Part shown: positions 41,796-51,045 of the stretch, one piece after another
How positions within the stretch are numbered: the stretch's first letter is position 1
Layout: every line of letters begins with the position of its first letter
From: Mesorhizobium loti
GTDB lineage: Bacteria; Pseudomonadota; Alphaproteobacteria; Rhizobiales; Rhizobiaceae
NCBI GenBank assembly: GCA_002356515.1
Contig: AP017605.1
Coordinates: forward strand, 7,549,020 to 7,613,019
Length of the DNA stretch: 64,000 nt
Direction: 5' to 3'
Translations under genes and position numbers: made by a program
The notes under the pieces: generated by a model
The model's database searches: none
The model's input: only the letters and a program-made list of their open reading frames with translations
What the model was told of the DNA's origin: nothing

Positions 41796-43328
41796 ATGAG
41801 CACGCCAGAACCATTTCGAGAGGTGCCGCATCGCGGCCTGATCACGGTTGCGCTCATGCTGGCGACGATCATGCAGGCGCTCGACACCACGATCGCCAAC
41901 GTCGCGCTGCCGACCATGACCGGCGATCTCGGTGCCTCTCCCGACAACATCAACTGGGTGCTGACCTCCTACATCGTCGCCGCCGCCATCATGACGCCGG
42001 TCACCGGCTGGCTCGCCGACCGCTTCGGCCGCAAGGAGCTGTTCCTGACGACCGTGGTCGGCTTCACCGTCTTCTCCATGCTGTGCGGCCTGGCATGGAG
42101 CCTTGAAACCATTGTGCTGTTCCGGCTGATGCAAGGCGTGTTCGGCGCCGCCATCGTGCCGCTGTCGCAGACCTTCCTGCTCGATATCAACCCCAAGGAA
42201 CGTCACGGCCAGGCCATGGCCATCTGGGGCGCCGGCATCATGCTGGGACCGATCCTGGGCCCGACGCTGGGCGGCTGGCTGACCGACAATTTCAACTGGC
42301 GCTGGGTGTTCTTCATCAACCTGCCGGTCGGCATCGTCGCCTTCCTTGGCATGGCCGCCTATCTGCCGGCTGTTGCCCGGCGGGTGCGCAGCTTCGATTT
42401 CTTCGGCTTTGCCATGATATCGCTCGGCGTCGGCGCGCTGCAGCTGATGCTGGACCGCGGCGGCGAGGTCGATTGGTTTTCCTCGGTCGAGATATGGATC
42501 GAACTCGGTCTGGCCATCACCGGTTTCTGGGTTTTCATCATTCACACGGTGACGGCGGAACATCCCTTTATCGATCCGAAGATTTTCCTCGACCGCAACT
42601 TCGTCACCGGCCTGGCCTTCATCTTCATCATGGGTGTGCTCATCCTGGCCTCGATGTCGCTGCTGCCGCCGATGCTGTCGACGATTTTCGGCTATCCGAC
42701 CATCACCATCGGCATCGTCATAGGTCCGCGCGGTATCGGCACGATGATTTCGATGCTCGTCGTCGGGCGGCTCATGAACAAGATCGACGCCAGAATTCTC
42801 GTCGTCATCGGCTTTCTGCTGACCGCGCAGTCGCTCTACACAATGGCGAGCTTCACGCCGCAGATGGATAACTGGCTGATCCTTAGCTCCGGTGTGATTC
42901 AGGGCCTGGGTATGGGAATGGTGTTCGTGCCGCTGTCGACAGTTGCCTTCGCCACGCTCGACGCGCGCTACCGCACCGATGCGACCGCGCTGTTCAGCCT
43001 GGTGCGCAATCTTGGCTCGTCGATCGGTGTGTCGGTGGTGACGGTGCTCCTGGTGCGCAACACGCAGATCAATCACGCCGAGCTTTCAGCCTTCATCAAC
43101 CCGTTCAATCCCAATCTCTGGGCGGTCTCGCCGGCGGCTGCGGGCGGCGATCCGATGGCGCTGTCGGAGGTCGATCGCATGGTCAATCTCCAGGCGATGA
43201 TGATCTCCTATGTCAACGACTTCAAAATCCTGATGGTGATGACGCTGCTAGCCATCCCGTTCGTCTTCCTGCTGCGCAAGCCGAAGGCTGCGCCGGCCGG
43301 CGGCGCACCTGCGGCGCATATGGACTAG
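41796..43328 (+). CDS. DHA2 family efflux MFS transporter (EmrB-like)
   Basis: A 510-residue drug:H+ antiporter with about 14 helices. Family motifs: LDTTIANVALPTMTGDL (motif D1), GWLADRFGRKELFL (motif A, about 75-88), LMQGVFGAAIVPLSQT (motif B) and GAGIMLGPILGPTLGGWL (motif C, about 150-167). ATG 41796 gives the standard N-terminus, though the frame is open from 41715. It pairs with the HlyD protein at 40307. Substrates could be hydrophobic toxins or plant phenolics. Separated from hlyD by a structured 310-bp gap. Confidence 0.95.
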   Translation: MSTPEPFREVPHRGLITVALMLATIMQALDTTIANVALPTMTGDLGASPDNINWVLTSYIVAAAIMTPVTGWLADRFGRKELFLTTVVGFTVFSMLCGLAWSLETIVLFRLMQGVFGAAIVPLSQTFLLDINPKERHGQAMAIWGAGIMLGPILGPTLGGWLTDNFNWRWVFFINLPVGIVAFLGMAAYLPAVARRVRSFDFFGFAMISLGVGALQLMLDRGGEVDWFSSVEIWIELGLAITGFWVFIIHTVTAEHPFIDPKIFLDRNFVTGLAFIFIMGVLILASMSLLPPMLSTIFGYPTITIGIVIGPRGIGTMISMLVVGRLMNKIDARILVVIGFLLTAQSLYTMASFTPQMDNWLILSSGVIQGLGMGMVFVPLSTVAFATLDARYRTDATALFSLVRNLGSSIGVSVVTVLLVRNTQINHAELSAFINPFNPNLWAVSPAAAGGDPMALSEVDRMVNLQAMMISYVNDFKILMVMTLLAIPFVFLLRKPKAAPAGGAPAAHMD

Positions 43329-43358
43329 GCCCTCGGGCCGCCGCCGCGGTGCCTGCGG

Positions 43359-44423
43359 TCAAATGCGGCTCCCCGACGCCGGGTCGAAGAAATGCACGGT
43401 CGACTTTCGCAGGGAAAGCATGACGGTCTCATCCGGTCTCAAAGTGACGCGTTCGCGCAGCACGCAGACGAGTTCGTGGCCCGCCATTTCGACAGAAAGA
43501 TGCGTCTCCGCGCCGGTCGGCTCGACGACGATTACCCTGGCCGCTGCGCCGGTTGTGCTGTCGATGTGAATGTCTTCCGGACGCACGCCCAGCACGAGGC
43601 GCCGCCCTGCGGCTGTGGCAGGAATGGCTGACAGCGGGATGATCGATCCGTCGTCCAGTTCGAGGCCGGGATGAGGATTGTCGCGCGCTGTTCCTTCGAT
43701 GAAATTCATCGCCGGCGATCCAAGGAATCCGGCGACGAACATATTGACCGGCCGGTCGTACAGGTCGAGCGGCGAGCCGATCTGCTCGATCCTGCCGCCA
43801 TTGAGCACGACGATCTTGTCGGCCATCGTCATCGCCTCGATCTGGTCGTGTGTGACATAGACGATGGTCGACTTGAGACGCTGGTGCAGCGCCTTGATCT
43901 CGGAGCGCATCTGCACGCGCAGCTTGGCGTCGAGGTTGGAGAGCGGCTCGTCGAACAGGAATACCTTGGGATCGCGCACGATGGCGCGGCCCATGGCGAC
44001 GCGTTGGCGCTGGCCGCCCGACAACTGGCGCGGATAGCGCGCGAGCAGCGGCTGCAGCCCCAGGATCGATGCCGCCGTGTCTACCTTTTCCTTGATCTCG
44101 GCTTTCTTGGCGCCGGCGAGTTCGAGGGCGAAACCCATATTCTGCGCGACGGTCATCTGCGGATAGAGCGCATAGTTCTGGAACACCATGGCGATGTCCC
44201 GTTCCTTCGGCTGCAGATGATTCACCACTCGCTCGCCGATCGATATCTCGCCGCCCGAGATGGTTTCGAGCCCGGCGATCATGCGCAGCAGCGTCGATTT
44301 TCCGCAGCCCGAAGGGCCGACCAGAATGACAAATTCACCGTCCTCAATGTCGACACTGACCCCATGGATCACGGGGGTCGCGCCATAGGACTTCTTCACA
44401 TCGACGATCTGGACAGAAGACAT
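43359..44423 (-). CDS. Sugar ABC transporter ATPase (UgpC/MsmK-like)
   Basis: A 354-residue ATPase of the CUT1 class. Walker [10 protein letters not shown] (about residue 37), Q-loop [10 protein letters not shown], signature [16 protein letters not shown], Walker [14 protein letters not shown], switch [10 protein letters not shown]-terminal TOBE domain (about 240-354). The start at ATG 44423 is preferred because the upstream open frame lacks conserved sequence. Energises the permeases at 45976-47792. Last gene of the second sugar operon, 16 bp after the glycoside-hydrolase-like gene. Confidence 0.95.
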   Translation of the reverse strand: MSSVQIVDVKKSYGATPVIHGVSVDIEDGEFVILVGPSGCGKSTLLRMIAGLETISGGEISIGERVVNHLQPKERDIAMVFQNYALYPQMTVAQNMGFALELAGAKKAEIKEKVDTAASILGLQPLLARYPRQLSGGQRQRVAMGRAIVRDPKVFLFDEPLSNLDAKLRVQMRSEIKALHQRLKSTIVYVTHDQIEAMTMADKIVVLNGGRIEQIGSPLDLYDRPVNMFVAGFLGSPAMNFIEGTARDNPHPGLELDDGSIIPLSAIPATAAGRRLVLGVRPEDIHIDSTTGAAARVIVVEPTGAETHLSVEMAGHELVCVLRERVTLRPDETVMLSLRKSTVHFFDPASGSRI

Positions 44424-44439
44424 CTCGTAACCCCGTTTC

Positions 44440-45957
44440 CTAGAGCCGCGGCCTGACGCGGATGGCTTGATAGGGCTTGCCGGGCAACTCGACCCCGAAA
44501 GCAGCGTCCGCCTTGCCCCCACGCACGACCGAGCCATGGCGTGTAGGATGCGGAATCGGCGCCGGCACTTTCGTGGCGGGCGTCACCGTCATGGCCCAAG
44601 TGTCGATGATGTCGATGTCGTAGTGGCCATCCTGCAGCGGTAGGCCGGTGGACCAGACGACCGGCTGATGCTCGCCAAGATAGATGTAACGAAGATCGCC
44701 GTCTCTGGCGCCGGAGACGCGGCTCCAGGGCCATTCGCTGTTGTGGCCCATCGGCTCCAACCCATTGCTGACGTCCTCTTCGATGAGGTCGCGCAGGAAG
44801 CCGATCCGCTTCCACGCCTCGCCGTGAAGCCGGCCGCCCTTGGCCCACCAGATCAGATCCTGGGGGTGCATGTAGGTTTCGCCATGCCCGGCATAGCCGC
44901 CGCGCATGACGGTGAGCCAGAAGCGGTGCACCAGTTCTTCGGCACTGATGTTGCCCCATGGGAAGACGATGTTGCCTTCATATTCAGGTTCGTCGTTGAC
45001 GACCGGCTTGCCGTAGGCGTCGCGCCATTCGGGCGTGCGTTTCACATCCCAGTTCTGGATGCAGACATGGCTGACCCATGGCTTGCGGTGGTCGAAATTC
45101 ATCGACTGCTCGCCATTGTGGATCGATTTCAGATGTTGGTAGGGGTCGTTTTCCTCGAGGATATGGAAGTAGCGGTCCCACTGCGCCATCGGCTTGGTGT
45201 CGAGCAGGAAATCGTACTCGTTGGCCAACGACCACCAGACGTTGCGGTAGGCAGCAAGCCGTGCGGCGAGGTAGGCGACATAGCGGAAATCCTGAGCCGC
45301 GCTCATGTTGGCGTAGCCCCAACGGTCATAAGGATGGAAGATGATGATATCGGTTTCGATGCCGAGATCGCGCAACGCGCCGACCTGCGCCTCGAAATGG
45401 CGGAATGCAACAGGGTTCGGCCGGTCGAAATCTTTCTTGCCGTCCGGCCTGGCCTCGAAGATCGCGTGCAGCGCCGCATTGGTGTTGAAGGGATAGTCTT
45501 TCGGGAAGACACCCATGCGCAGCTTGTTGAAGCGTGCATTCTTCAAGGTCGCCAGCGTCTCGGCCTGCATGTCGAGCGGCTGGTGCGTCCAGGCATAGCA
45601 AGTGGTGCCGAAGGGGAAGTAGGGCGTGCCGTCGGCATAGGCGAAATGGAATTTGTTGCGCACGCGCACCGGACCGTGGTTGCCCGCCGATGGTGCCGTT
45701 GCCTCGAAGGCGCCGCTCTTGCCCGCCAGTGACGGGATGGTGGAGTGCGTGACGTAACTCCAGCTGCCTTCATTGTCCGGCATGAAACGGATGCGATAGG
45801 TGCCGTCGCCATCGTAGAAGCCTGGCACCGCGATGCTGCGGTTCGCTTGCGAAAAGCTGGCGGACAACTCGATCTCGACAAAGGGATTGCCATCCGCAGG
45901 CCCCTTCAGTTCGATCTCGAACATGTCCCATTTCTCGACTGTCGTGCCGTCGGTCAT
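44440..45957 (-). CDS. DUF5060/DUF4038-type glycoside-hydrolase-like protein, cytoplasmic
   Basis: A 505-residue protein without a signal peptide. Residues 1-95: DUF5060-like beta-sandwich ([30 protein letters not shown] strand). Residues 100-420: TIM barrel of the apiosidase-like/DUF4038 type, with [15 protein letters not shown] strand, acid/base motif [10 protein letters not shown] (Asn 246-Glu 247) and nucleophile segment [10 protein letters not shown] (Glu about 323 or 325), the clan GH-A layout. C-terminal small beta domain (DUF5605-like). It sits between permease and ATPase genes of a sugar operon, so it likely hydrolyses an imported disaccharide or glycoside in the cytoplasm. Exact bond unknown. 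Confidence 0.8.
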   Translation of the reverse strand: MTDGTTVEKWDMFEIELKGPADGNPFVEIELSASFSQANRSIAVPGFYDGDGTYRIRFMPDNEGSWSYVTHSTIPSLAGKSGAFEATAPSAGNHGPVRVRNKFHFAYADGTPYFPFGTTCYAWTHQPLDMQAETLATLKNARFNKLRMGVFPKDYPFNTNAALHAIFEARPDGKKDFDRPNPVAFRHFEAQVGALRDLGIETDIIIFHPYDRWGYANMSAAQDFRYVAYLAARLAAYRNVWWSLANEYDFLLDTKPMAQWDRYFHILEENDPYQHLKSIHNGEQSMNFDHRKPWVSHVCIQNWDVKRTPEWRDAYGKPVVNDEPEYEGNIVFPWGNISAEELVHRFWLTVMRGGYAGHGETYMHPQDLIWWAKGGRLHGEAWKRIGFLRDLIEEDVSNGLEPMGHNSEWPWSRVSGARDGDLRYIYLGEHQPVVWSTGLPLQDGHYDIDIIDTWAMTVTPATKVPAPIPHPTRHGSVVRGGKADAAFGVELPGKPYQAIRVRPRL

Positions 45958-45975
45958 GCGTGGTTCCTTGCGTTG

Positions 45976-46842
45976 CTATTCCTTGACCGCGCCCGATGTC
46001 AGCCCCGAGACGAAGTAGCGCTGGAAGATGAGGTAGACGATCGCCGCGGGCAGCACCGTCATGACGATCGCCGCGTTGAGCTGGCCGTAGTCGCGGGCGA
46101 ACTGGCTCTGGAACGACATCAGGCCGAGCGGCAGCGTCCAGCGATCCGGATCCTGCAGGATGACCAGTGCCATGGCGAATTCGTTCCAGGTGGCGACGAA
46201 GTCGAGGATCAGCAGCGCCGCAAGCACCGGCAGCGACACCGGCAGGAAGATGCGCCGGAACACGGTGAAATGCGACGCGCCGTCGATAAGCGCCGCCTCG
46301 CTCAGTTCCTTCGGCACGTCTTTGAAGAAACCGTGCAGGATGAACACTTGGTAAGGGACGCCGAAGGCGAGATAGGGCAGGATGATGCCGACATAGGTGT
46401 TGATCAGCCCGAAGCTGTTCACCTGCTTGAAGATCGGCGCCAGCATCACCTGGAACGGGATCATCGTGCCGAACACGATGGCAAGGAAGACGACCTTGTG
46501 TCCCCGGATCTGGATGCGGCTCAGCGAATAGGCGGCCATGGCCGATATCATCAGCCCGAGTGGCACCTTGATGACGGTGATGATGGTGCTGTTGACGACC
46601 GTTGTGCCGAAATCGCCGCGCCGCCAGGCATTGGTAAAATTCTCCCAGGCGATGCTGGTCGGTGGCGAGAACGCGCCGGTCCCCATCACCGTCGCGTTCG
46701 ATTTCAGCGACGTGAAGATGATGAAGACGAACGGCGCGATCCAGATCATGGCGACGATGATCAGCGTGATCCACAGTGCCACCAGCAGCGGATCCACCCG
46801 CTCCGCGCCGGCCTGGCGAAAGGGGCTGGCCACACCGCTCAT
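45976..46842 (-). CDS. Sugar ABC permease (MalG-like)
   Basis: A 288-residue inner-membrane permease, CUT1 family, about six helices. N-terminal helix VALWITLIIVAMIWIAPFVFIIFTSLKS in pieces (VALWITLIIVAMIWIAPF, VFIIFTSLKS); EAA loop ELSEAALIDGASHFTVFRRIFLPVS (about 185-210). Ends with the usual GLTSGAVKE tail. Overlaps the MalF-like gene by 4 bases and is followed at 18 bp by the glycoside-hydrolase-like gene. Confidence 0.92.
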   Translation of the reverse strand: MSGVASPFRQAGAERVDPLLVALWITLIIVAMIWIAPFVFIIFTSLKSNATVMGTGAFSPPTSIAWENFTNAWRRGDFGTTVVNSTIITVIKVPLGLMISAMAAYSLSRIQIRGHKVVFLAIVFGTMIPFQVMLAPIFKQVNSFGLINTYVGIILPYLAFGVPYQVFILHGFFKDVPKELSEAALIDGASHFTVFRRIFLPVSLPVLAALLILDFVATWNEFAMALVILQDPDRWTLPLGLMSFQSQFARDYGQLNAAIVMTVLPAAIVYLIFQRYFVSGLTSGAVKE

Positions 46843-47792
46843 TGATAGGCCTCGTGCCGCTTGAGCGTCCAGCGCAGGTAGGGGATAACGATGGCGACGG
46901 TGATGAGCAGAAGCACGACGGAAATGGCGCTGCCGCGGCCGAAGTCACCGAGTTGCATGGCTTGCGTATAGGCCCACATGGCCAGCATCTGCGTCGATTG
47001 CGCCGGTCCGCCGCCGGTCATGCCGTAGACGATGTCGAAGGCTTTCAGCGAGTTGATCAGCGACAGGATCAGGACGATGGTGATGGTGGGCCTCAGCGCC
47101 GGCAGCGTCACGTAGCGGAACAGCTGGAAGCGTCCTGCGCCATCGATGCGGGCGGCTTCGATCAGCGTCGGCGAGACCCCTTGCAGCCCGGCCAGGAACA
47201 ACACCATCGAGAAGCCCGCGACCTCCCAGACATAACCGATGAAGACCGAATAGAGCGCGACGTTGCGGTCGCCCAGCCAATCCTGGATCAGGTTGGGCCA
47301 TCCGGCCGCGGAGAGCAAACTGTTGAACAACCCGAAGAAAGGGTCGAACATCCAGCGCCACATCGTTGCCACCGCGATCGGCGCGATGATCACGGGCATG
47401 TAGAACAGAGCGCGCAGCGGCGAGCGGCCGGGGATGTTCTGGTTGAGGCCGAGCGCCAGCCCAAAGCCGATCAGCGGCGGGAAGACAACTGACAGGAAAG
47501 TCCAGATCAGCGTGTTCTTGAAGGCGACCCAGAAGACCGGATCGTCGGCGAGCACGTAGCGGTAGTTGTCGAGCCCCACCCAATGCTTGTCCGCGTTCAG
47601 TCCATTCCATTTCATGAAGCTGAGCTGGATGACGTCGATCATCGGGTAGAAGGCAAAGACTGCGTAGGTCAGCACCGCAGGCGCCAGTAGTATCAGTCCC
47701 TGCAGGGTCGGATCCTGCAGTTTCCGGCGAAGCTGACCTGACCGGGTCGGCATTCGCGCATGGCGATCGGCGGCGGAAATGTTCACAGCCAT
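46839..47792 (-). CDS. Sugar ABC permease (MalF-like)
   Basis: A 317-residue inner-membrane permease, CUT1 family. Six helices; QGLILLAPAVLTYAVFAFYPMIDVIQLS is the first helix (pieces QGLILLAPAVLTYAVFAF, YPMIDVIQLS), and the EAA loop is TLIEAARIDGAGRFQLFRYVTLPALRP (about 225-251). Partner of the MalG-like permease (ATGA overlap). Starts 85 bp after the binding-protein stop with a strong stem-loop between. Confidence 0.93.
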   Translation of the reverse strand: MAVNISAADRHARMPTRSGQLRRKLQDPTLQGLILLAPAVLTYAVFAFYPMIDVIQLSFMKWNGLNADKHWVGLDNYRYVLADDPVFWVAFKNTLIWTFLSVVFPPLIGFGLALGLNQNIPGRSPLRALFYMPVIIAPIAVATMWRWMFDPFFGLFNSLLSAAGWPNLIQDWLGDRNVALYSVFIGYVWEVAGFSMVLFLAGLQGVSPTLIEAARIDGAGRFQLFRYVTLPALRPTITIVLILSLINSLKAFDIVYGMTGGGPAQSTQMLAMWAYTQAMQLGDFGRGSAISVVLLLITVAIVIPYLRWTLKRHEAYQ

Positions 47793-47825
47793 GTATCATC
47801 CCAGGAGCGGTGCGAAAAAATCGGC

Positions 47826-47862
47826 TGGCCGGCCCCGGCCTTCGGCTTGTCGGGGCCGGCCA
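47826..47862 (-). other. Intercistronic stem-loop after the binding-protein gene
   Basis: TGGCCGGCCCCG, 13-base loop, CGGGGCCGGCCA: a perfect 12-bp GC-rich stem in the 85-bp gap between binding-protein stop (47878) and permease start (47792). No U-run follows. Confidence 0.8.
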
Positions 47863-47877
47863 TCGCGAGGTTCAATA

Positions 47878-49122
47878 TCAGCTGCGGTTGCCGATGAATT
47901 TCTGCAGCTCGGCAGCTGCCGCCTTAGGATCGAGATTGTCGCTGGCAACCTCGTTGATGACCCGGAAATATTCGGTCGTGACATCGAGCGGGAAGGCCTG
48001 GTCGCCATTGACGAATGTCGACGGGAACTTGCCGAAAATCTCGATCCATTTCTGGTCGAGCGGTTCGGTGCTCGTGTACTTTACGTTCTTGTTGACCGAG
48101 ATCGAACCGAAATCGCCAAGGTGCTTTTGCTGCACGTCGGTGGATTCCAGATAGTTCAGGAATTTGGCGGCGATGTCGGGAACTTTGCTCTTGGTCGAAA
48201 TGTAGTTGTACTCGGCGAAGCCATAGAGGCGGTCGGTGCCGGTCGGGAACGCGAACAGGCCGAAATCGGCTGTGCGGTTTTCGCCCTTGAGCTGTCCCAC
48301 CAGCCAGTCGCCTTCAAGCATCATGGCGGCCCGATTGCCGAGGAAGAGATTGAACGACTGCGCCTGATCGATGCCCATGAACGGCTTCAGCGTGTAATTC
48401 GATGTCCATTTGTGGAACTCCTCGAAGGAGGCCGTGGCGCAGGCCTCGTCAGCCCAGCTCACTCGCATGCTCATCAGCTGGTCATGCTTCTCGACGCCGC
48501 ATTTGGTTTCCAGGATCATGTCCATGAGACGCATGACGTGCCAGTTGACGGTTCCGCCAAAGGTGATCGCCGGAATGCCGGCGGCTTTGAGCTTCTCTGC
48601 GTCGGCGACGAGCTCATCATAGGTCGCGGGGGCAGTGGTGATGCCGGCCTTCTCGAACAGCGCCTTGTTGTAGTAGAGCGCCTCGCCGTGGAATGTGTAG
48701 GGTACGCCGTGCCTGCCACCCTCATACTGCTTGGAGAAGGAGAGCGCCGGTGAGAGCAGTTCGTCGTCCCATTTGTATTCGGCGTAGTATTTGTCGAGCG
48801 GTAGGCTAAGTCCCGCCTTGACGAATTCGCCGCCAAGGCCGAGGCCGCCCCACATGAAATAGATGTCTGGTCCCTGGTCGGAACCTGAGGCGACGCGTAG
48901 CGCCGACTTGTGTTCATCGGTGCCGCGGCCCTCAACCTTGATGGTGACGCCTGGATTGGCGGCCTCGAACTCCTTCACGATGTCAGCCCAGGCCTTGTTT
49001 GCGGAATCGTTGGCGAAGGTCAAAGTCCAGACCTTGATCTCCTGGGCCGACGCCGCGCTGGCGACCATCATGGCGATACCGCTCAAAAGCGCTATGCGCC
49101 GAATTTTCCTCGACGTTTGCAT
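47878..49122 (-). CDS. Sugar ABC substrate-binding protein
   Basis: A 414-residue family-1 periplasmic binding protein. Sec signal RKIRRIALLSGIAMMVASAA with cleavage after ASA. Mature domain: EIKVWTLTFANDSANKAWAD, NPGVTIKVEGRGTDEHKSAL, the cleft region and YEGGRHGVPYTFHGEALYYN. ATG 49122 is behind AGGAGGAAACT, an excellent site. First gene of the second CUT1 operon (binding protein, MalF, MalG, GH, ATPase). No regulator gene is in this cluster. Confidence 0.93.
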   Translation of the reverse strand: MQTSRKIRRIALLSGIAMMVASAASAQEIKVWTLTFANDSANKAWADIVKEFEAANPGVTIKVEGRGTDEHKSALRVASGSDQGPDIYFMWGGLGLGGEFVKAGLSLPLDKYYAEYKWDDELLSPALSFSKQYEGGRHGVPYTFHGEALYYNKALFEKAGITTAPATYDELVADAEKLKAAGIPAITFGGTVNWHVMRLMDMILETKCGVEKHDQLMSMRVSWADEACATASFEEFHKWTSNYTLKPFMGIDQAQSFNLFLGNRAAMMLEGDWLVGQLKGENRTADFGLFAFPTGTDRLYGFAEYNYISTKSKVPDIAAKFLNYLESTDVQQKHLGDFGSISVNKNVKYTSTEPLDQKWIEIFGKFPSTFVNGDQAFPLDVTTEYFRVINEVASDNLDPKAAAAELQKFIGNRS

Positions 49123-49440
49123 AGTTTCCTCCTCGTCGGGCTCCCTCAAGATGCACTGAGCCTTCGAAGCCGACCCTAGTTATATTAATCATCATGTCAA
49201 CTGGTATAATGAGATGAAGAGTGATGCTCGGCATCTGCGGTATCGGCGGCACGCACCGGAACGCAGCCTCTGCAAAGATCGGTGCGGCCGCTTGGTCGGC
49301 GGCTACTTGCCCAGGGCCAAGTATCGCAGGTCGGGGTCGCGCCTCTGGCGCATATGGACTAGGACGGACAGGTCGGTTGGTCCTAGCCTATTGCCGAACC
49401 CGACTGCATCGTCCCGGCGGGCGACCGTCTGGACGCGAGA
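49123..49440. other. Intergenic region with AT-rich segment and a degenerate coding remnant
   Basis: This 318-bp gap separates the divergent binding-protein and oxygenase genes. An A/T-rich segment (about 49175-49215) probably holds the promoter of the sugar operon, but no convincing -35/-10 pair could be assigned. On the minus strand, 49303-49365 reads in-frame ...RRDPDLRYLALGK then stop, resembling the RDPNLRYWSLVLGR end of the CAP protein at 50451. Positions 49347-49363 repeat a 17-mer (GGCGCATATGGACTAGG) that also ends emrB (43313-43329). Confidence 0.45.
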
Positions 49441-50424
49441 ATGATGCAGGCGACATTTCCGGTATTCGACCTCAAGCGGTTCGAAGACGCCGGCGCACGA
49501 GAGAAAAAGACGCTCGGCGCCGAGGTCGACCGCATCTGCCGCGACACCGGGTTTCTGGCTGTGACCAACCACGGTATTCCGCAAGCGGTGGTCGACGCGG
49601 CGTGGTCGAAGGCCCGCGCCTTCTTCGATCTGCCGCCGGAGCAGAAGCAGCGCGCGAAGGCGCCCTACAAGGGCTATCCGTACGGTTATCTCGGCCCCGA
49701 ACTCGAAGCCTTGGCCAAATCCCGCAACGTCGACACGCCACCCGACCTCAAGGAGAGTTTCAACGGCGGACCGCTCAGCGTGCCGCAAGGCATGTCCGAT
49801 CCAGAGGCGCTTGCCTTCTGTTATGCGCAAACGATCTGGCCTGAAGAACCGGACGGATTCGTCGACGCCTGGAAAGCCTATTATGCGGCGCTCGAGGATC
49901 TGGCGCTGCGCATCATGCGTGTCTTCGCCACGGCGCTTGGCCTGTCTGAAAATCATTTCGACAGCTATCTCGATGCGCCGATCAGCGCGCTGCGGGCGCT
50001 CAACTATCCCGAACAGCATGTCGCGCCGAAGCCCGGCCAGATCCGCGCCGGCGCCCACACCGACTATGGCAGCCTGACCATCCTTTTGCCGCAGGCCGGA
50101 TCGCGCGGCCTTCAGATCATCACGCCGGATGGAGAATGGACCGAGGTGCCGCCGATCCCGGGAGCCTTCATCATCAACATTGGCGACCTGATGGCGCGCT
50201 GGACCAACGACCGCTGGGTCTCCACACTGCATCGTGTGGTCAATCCATCGACAGAACAGGGCGGCAGGGACCGGCGCCAGTCGATGGCCTTCTTCCATCA
50301 GCCGAACTGGGATGCCGAGATCAAGGTGCTCGACGGCTGCCTTGCCGATGGCGAGGCGCCGAAATACGCACCGGTGCGCTCCGGCCCCTATCTGATGGGA
50401 AAATTCAAGGCGACGACGAAGTAA
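49441..50424 (+). CDS. Isopenicillin-N-synthase-like 2-oxoglutarate/Fe(II) oxygenase
   Basis: A 327-residue non-heme iron dioxygenase. N-terminal DIOX_N domain (about 5-130: FPVFDLKRFEDAG, TGFLAVTNHGIP), jelly-roll core with the iron triad: HTDYGSLT (His and Asp, about residues 206-208) and LHRVVNP (His about 262), plus RRQSMAFFH (Arg and Ser binding 2-oxoglutarate carboxylate). It starts at ATG 49441 or 49444. It oxidises a small molecule (e.g. amino acid, flavonoid or gibberellin-like compound). The adjacent CAP-domain gene is convergent. Confidence 0.9.
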   Translation: MMQATFPVFDLKRFEDAGAREKKTLGAEVDRICRDTGFLAVTNHGIPQAVVDAAWSKARAFFDLPPEQKQRAKAPYKGYPYGYLGPELEALAKSRNVDTPPDLKESFNGGPLSVPQGMSDPEALAFCYAQTIWPEEPDGFVDAWKAYYAALEDLALRIMRVFATALGLSENHFDSYLDAPISALRALNYPEQHVAPKPGQIRAGAHTDYGSLTILLPQAGSRGLQIITPDGEWTEVPPIPGAFIINIGDLMARWTNDRWVSTLHRVVNPSTEQGGRDRRQSMAFFHQPNWDAEIKVLDGCLADGEAPKYAPVRSGPYLMGKFKATTK

Positions 50425-50450
50425 TGCATGCCGCCCAAAAGTGTGTGATG

Positions 50451-50966
50451 CTACCTGCCGAGAACCAGCGACCAATAGCGCAGGTTGGGGTCACGTCCGT
50501 CGCGGACATAGGCGAGCCCGAAGCGGCTGAAATCCGCATCGAGTATGTTGCGCCGGTGACCTTGCGAATGCATCCAGATGTCGAACAGTTTTTGCTGGTC
50601 GAAGCGGCCTTCGGCGATGTTCTCGGCCGCGGCTCCCCGCACGCCGTTGTCCTTCATGCGCGAGGCAAAATCCTTGCCCCAGCCCGTGGTGTGGCTCATG
50701 CGCTCCCGCGATGCCATGTAGCCGGCCTGCTGCAGCGCCGCCTGCTCGAGCTGGGCGTCCGGCGTCAGCGGGCCGAGCCCGGCTGTGGCGCGCAAACCCG
50801 CCAGAGTGGCGGTGGCTGAGGAGGAGACGCCTGCGCCTTCGCCCGTCGGGACTGAGACGGTGCTGCAGGCGGAAAGCACGGCAATGGCTGCAAGGCCGGC
50901 TACCTTGAGCAACGTGCGCCTGTTCGGATTCGGGATTGGGGAGTTTGCAGTTTTCGCGATCGTCAT
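50451..50966 (-). CDS. CAP-domain (SCP-like) extracytoplasmic protein
   Basis: A 171-residue CAP/SCP protein. N-terminus: NRRTLLKVAGLAAIAVLSACS, combining a twin-arginine motif with a lipobox LSAC (Cys about 35), so a Tat-exported lipoprotein is likely. CAP domain features: GLGPLTPDAQLEQAALQQAG, GYMASRERMSHTTGWGKDFA (conserved His), GAAAENIAEG and WMHSQGHRRNILDADFSRFGLAYV (second His, the CAP2 motif). Start at ATG 50966, with GTG 50972 in frame. Bacterial CAP proteins are often envelope proteins of unknown function. Confidence 0.85.
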   Translation of the reverse strand: MTIAKTANSPIPNPNRRTLLKVAGLAAIAVLSACSTVSVPTGEGAGVSSSATATLAGLRATAGLGPLTPDAQLEQAALQQAGYMASRERMSHTTGWGKDFASRMKDNGVRGAAAENIAEGRFDQQKLFDIWMHSQGHRRNILDADFSRFGLAYVRDGRDPNLRYWSLVLGR

Positions 50967-51045
50967 GCCCACCTGACATAATGGCGATCATGGCTTTTGC
51001 CGGGCAGGGCGGTAAAATCTGAGATGGAAATGAGAAGCCAACCGC

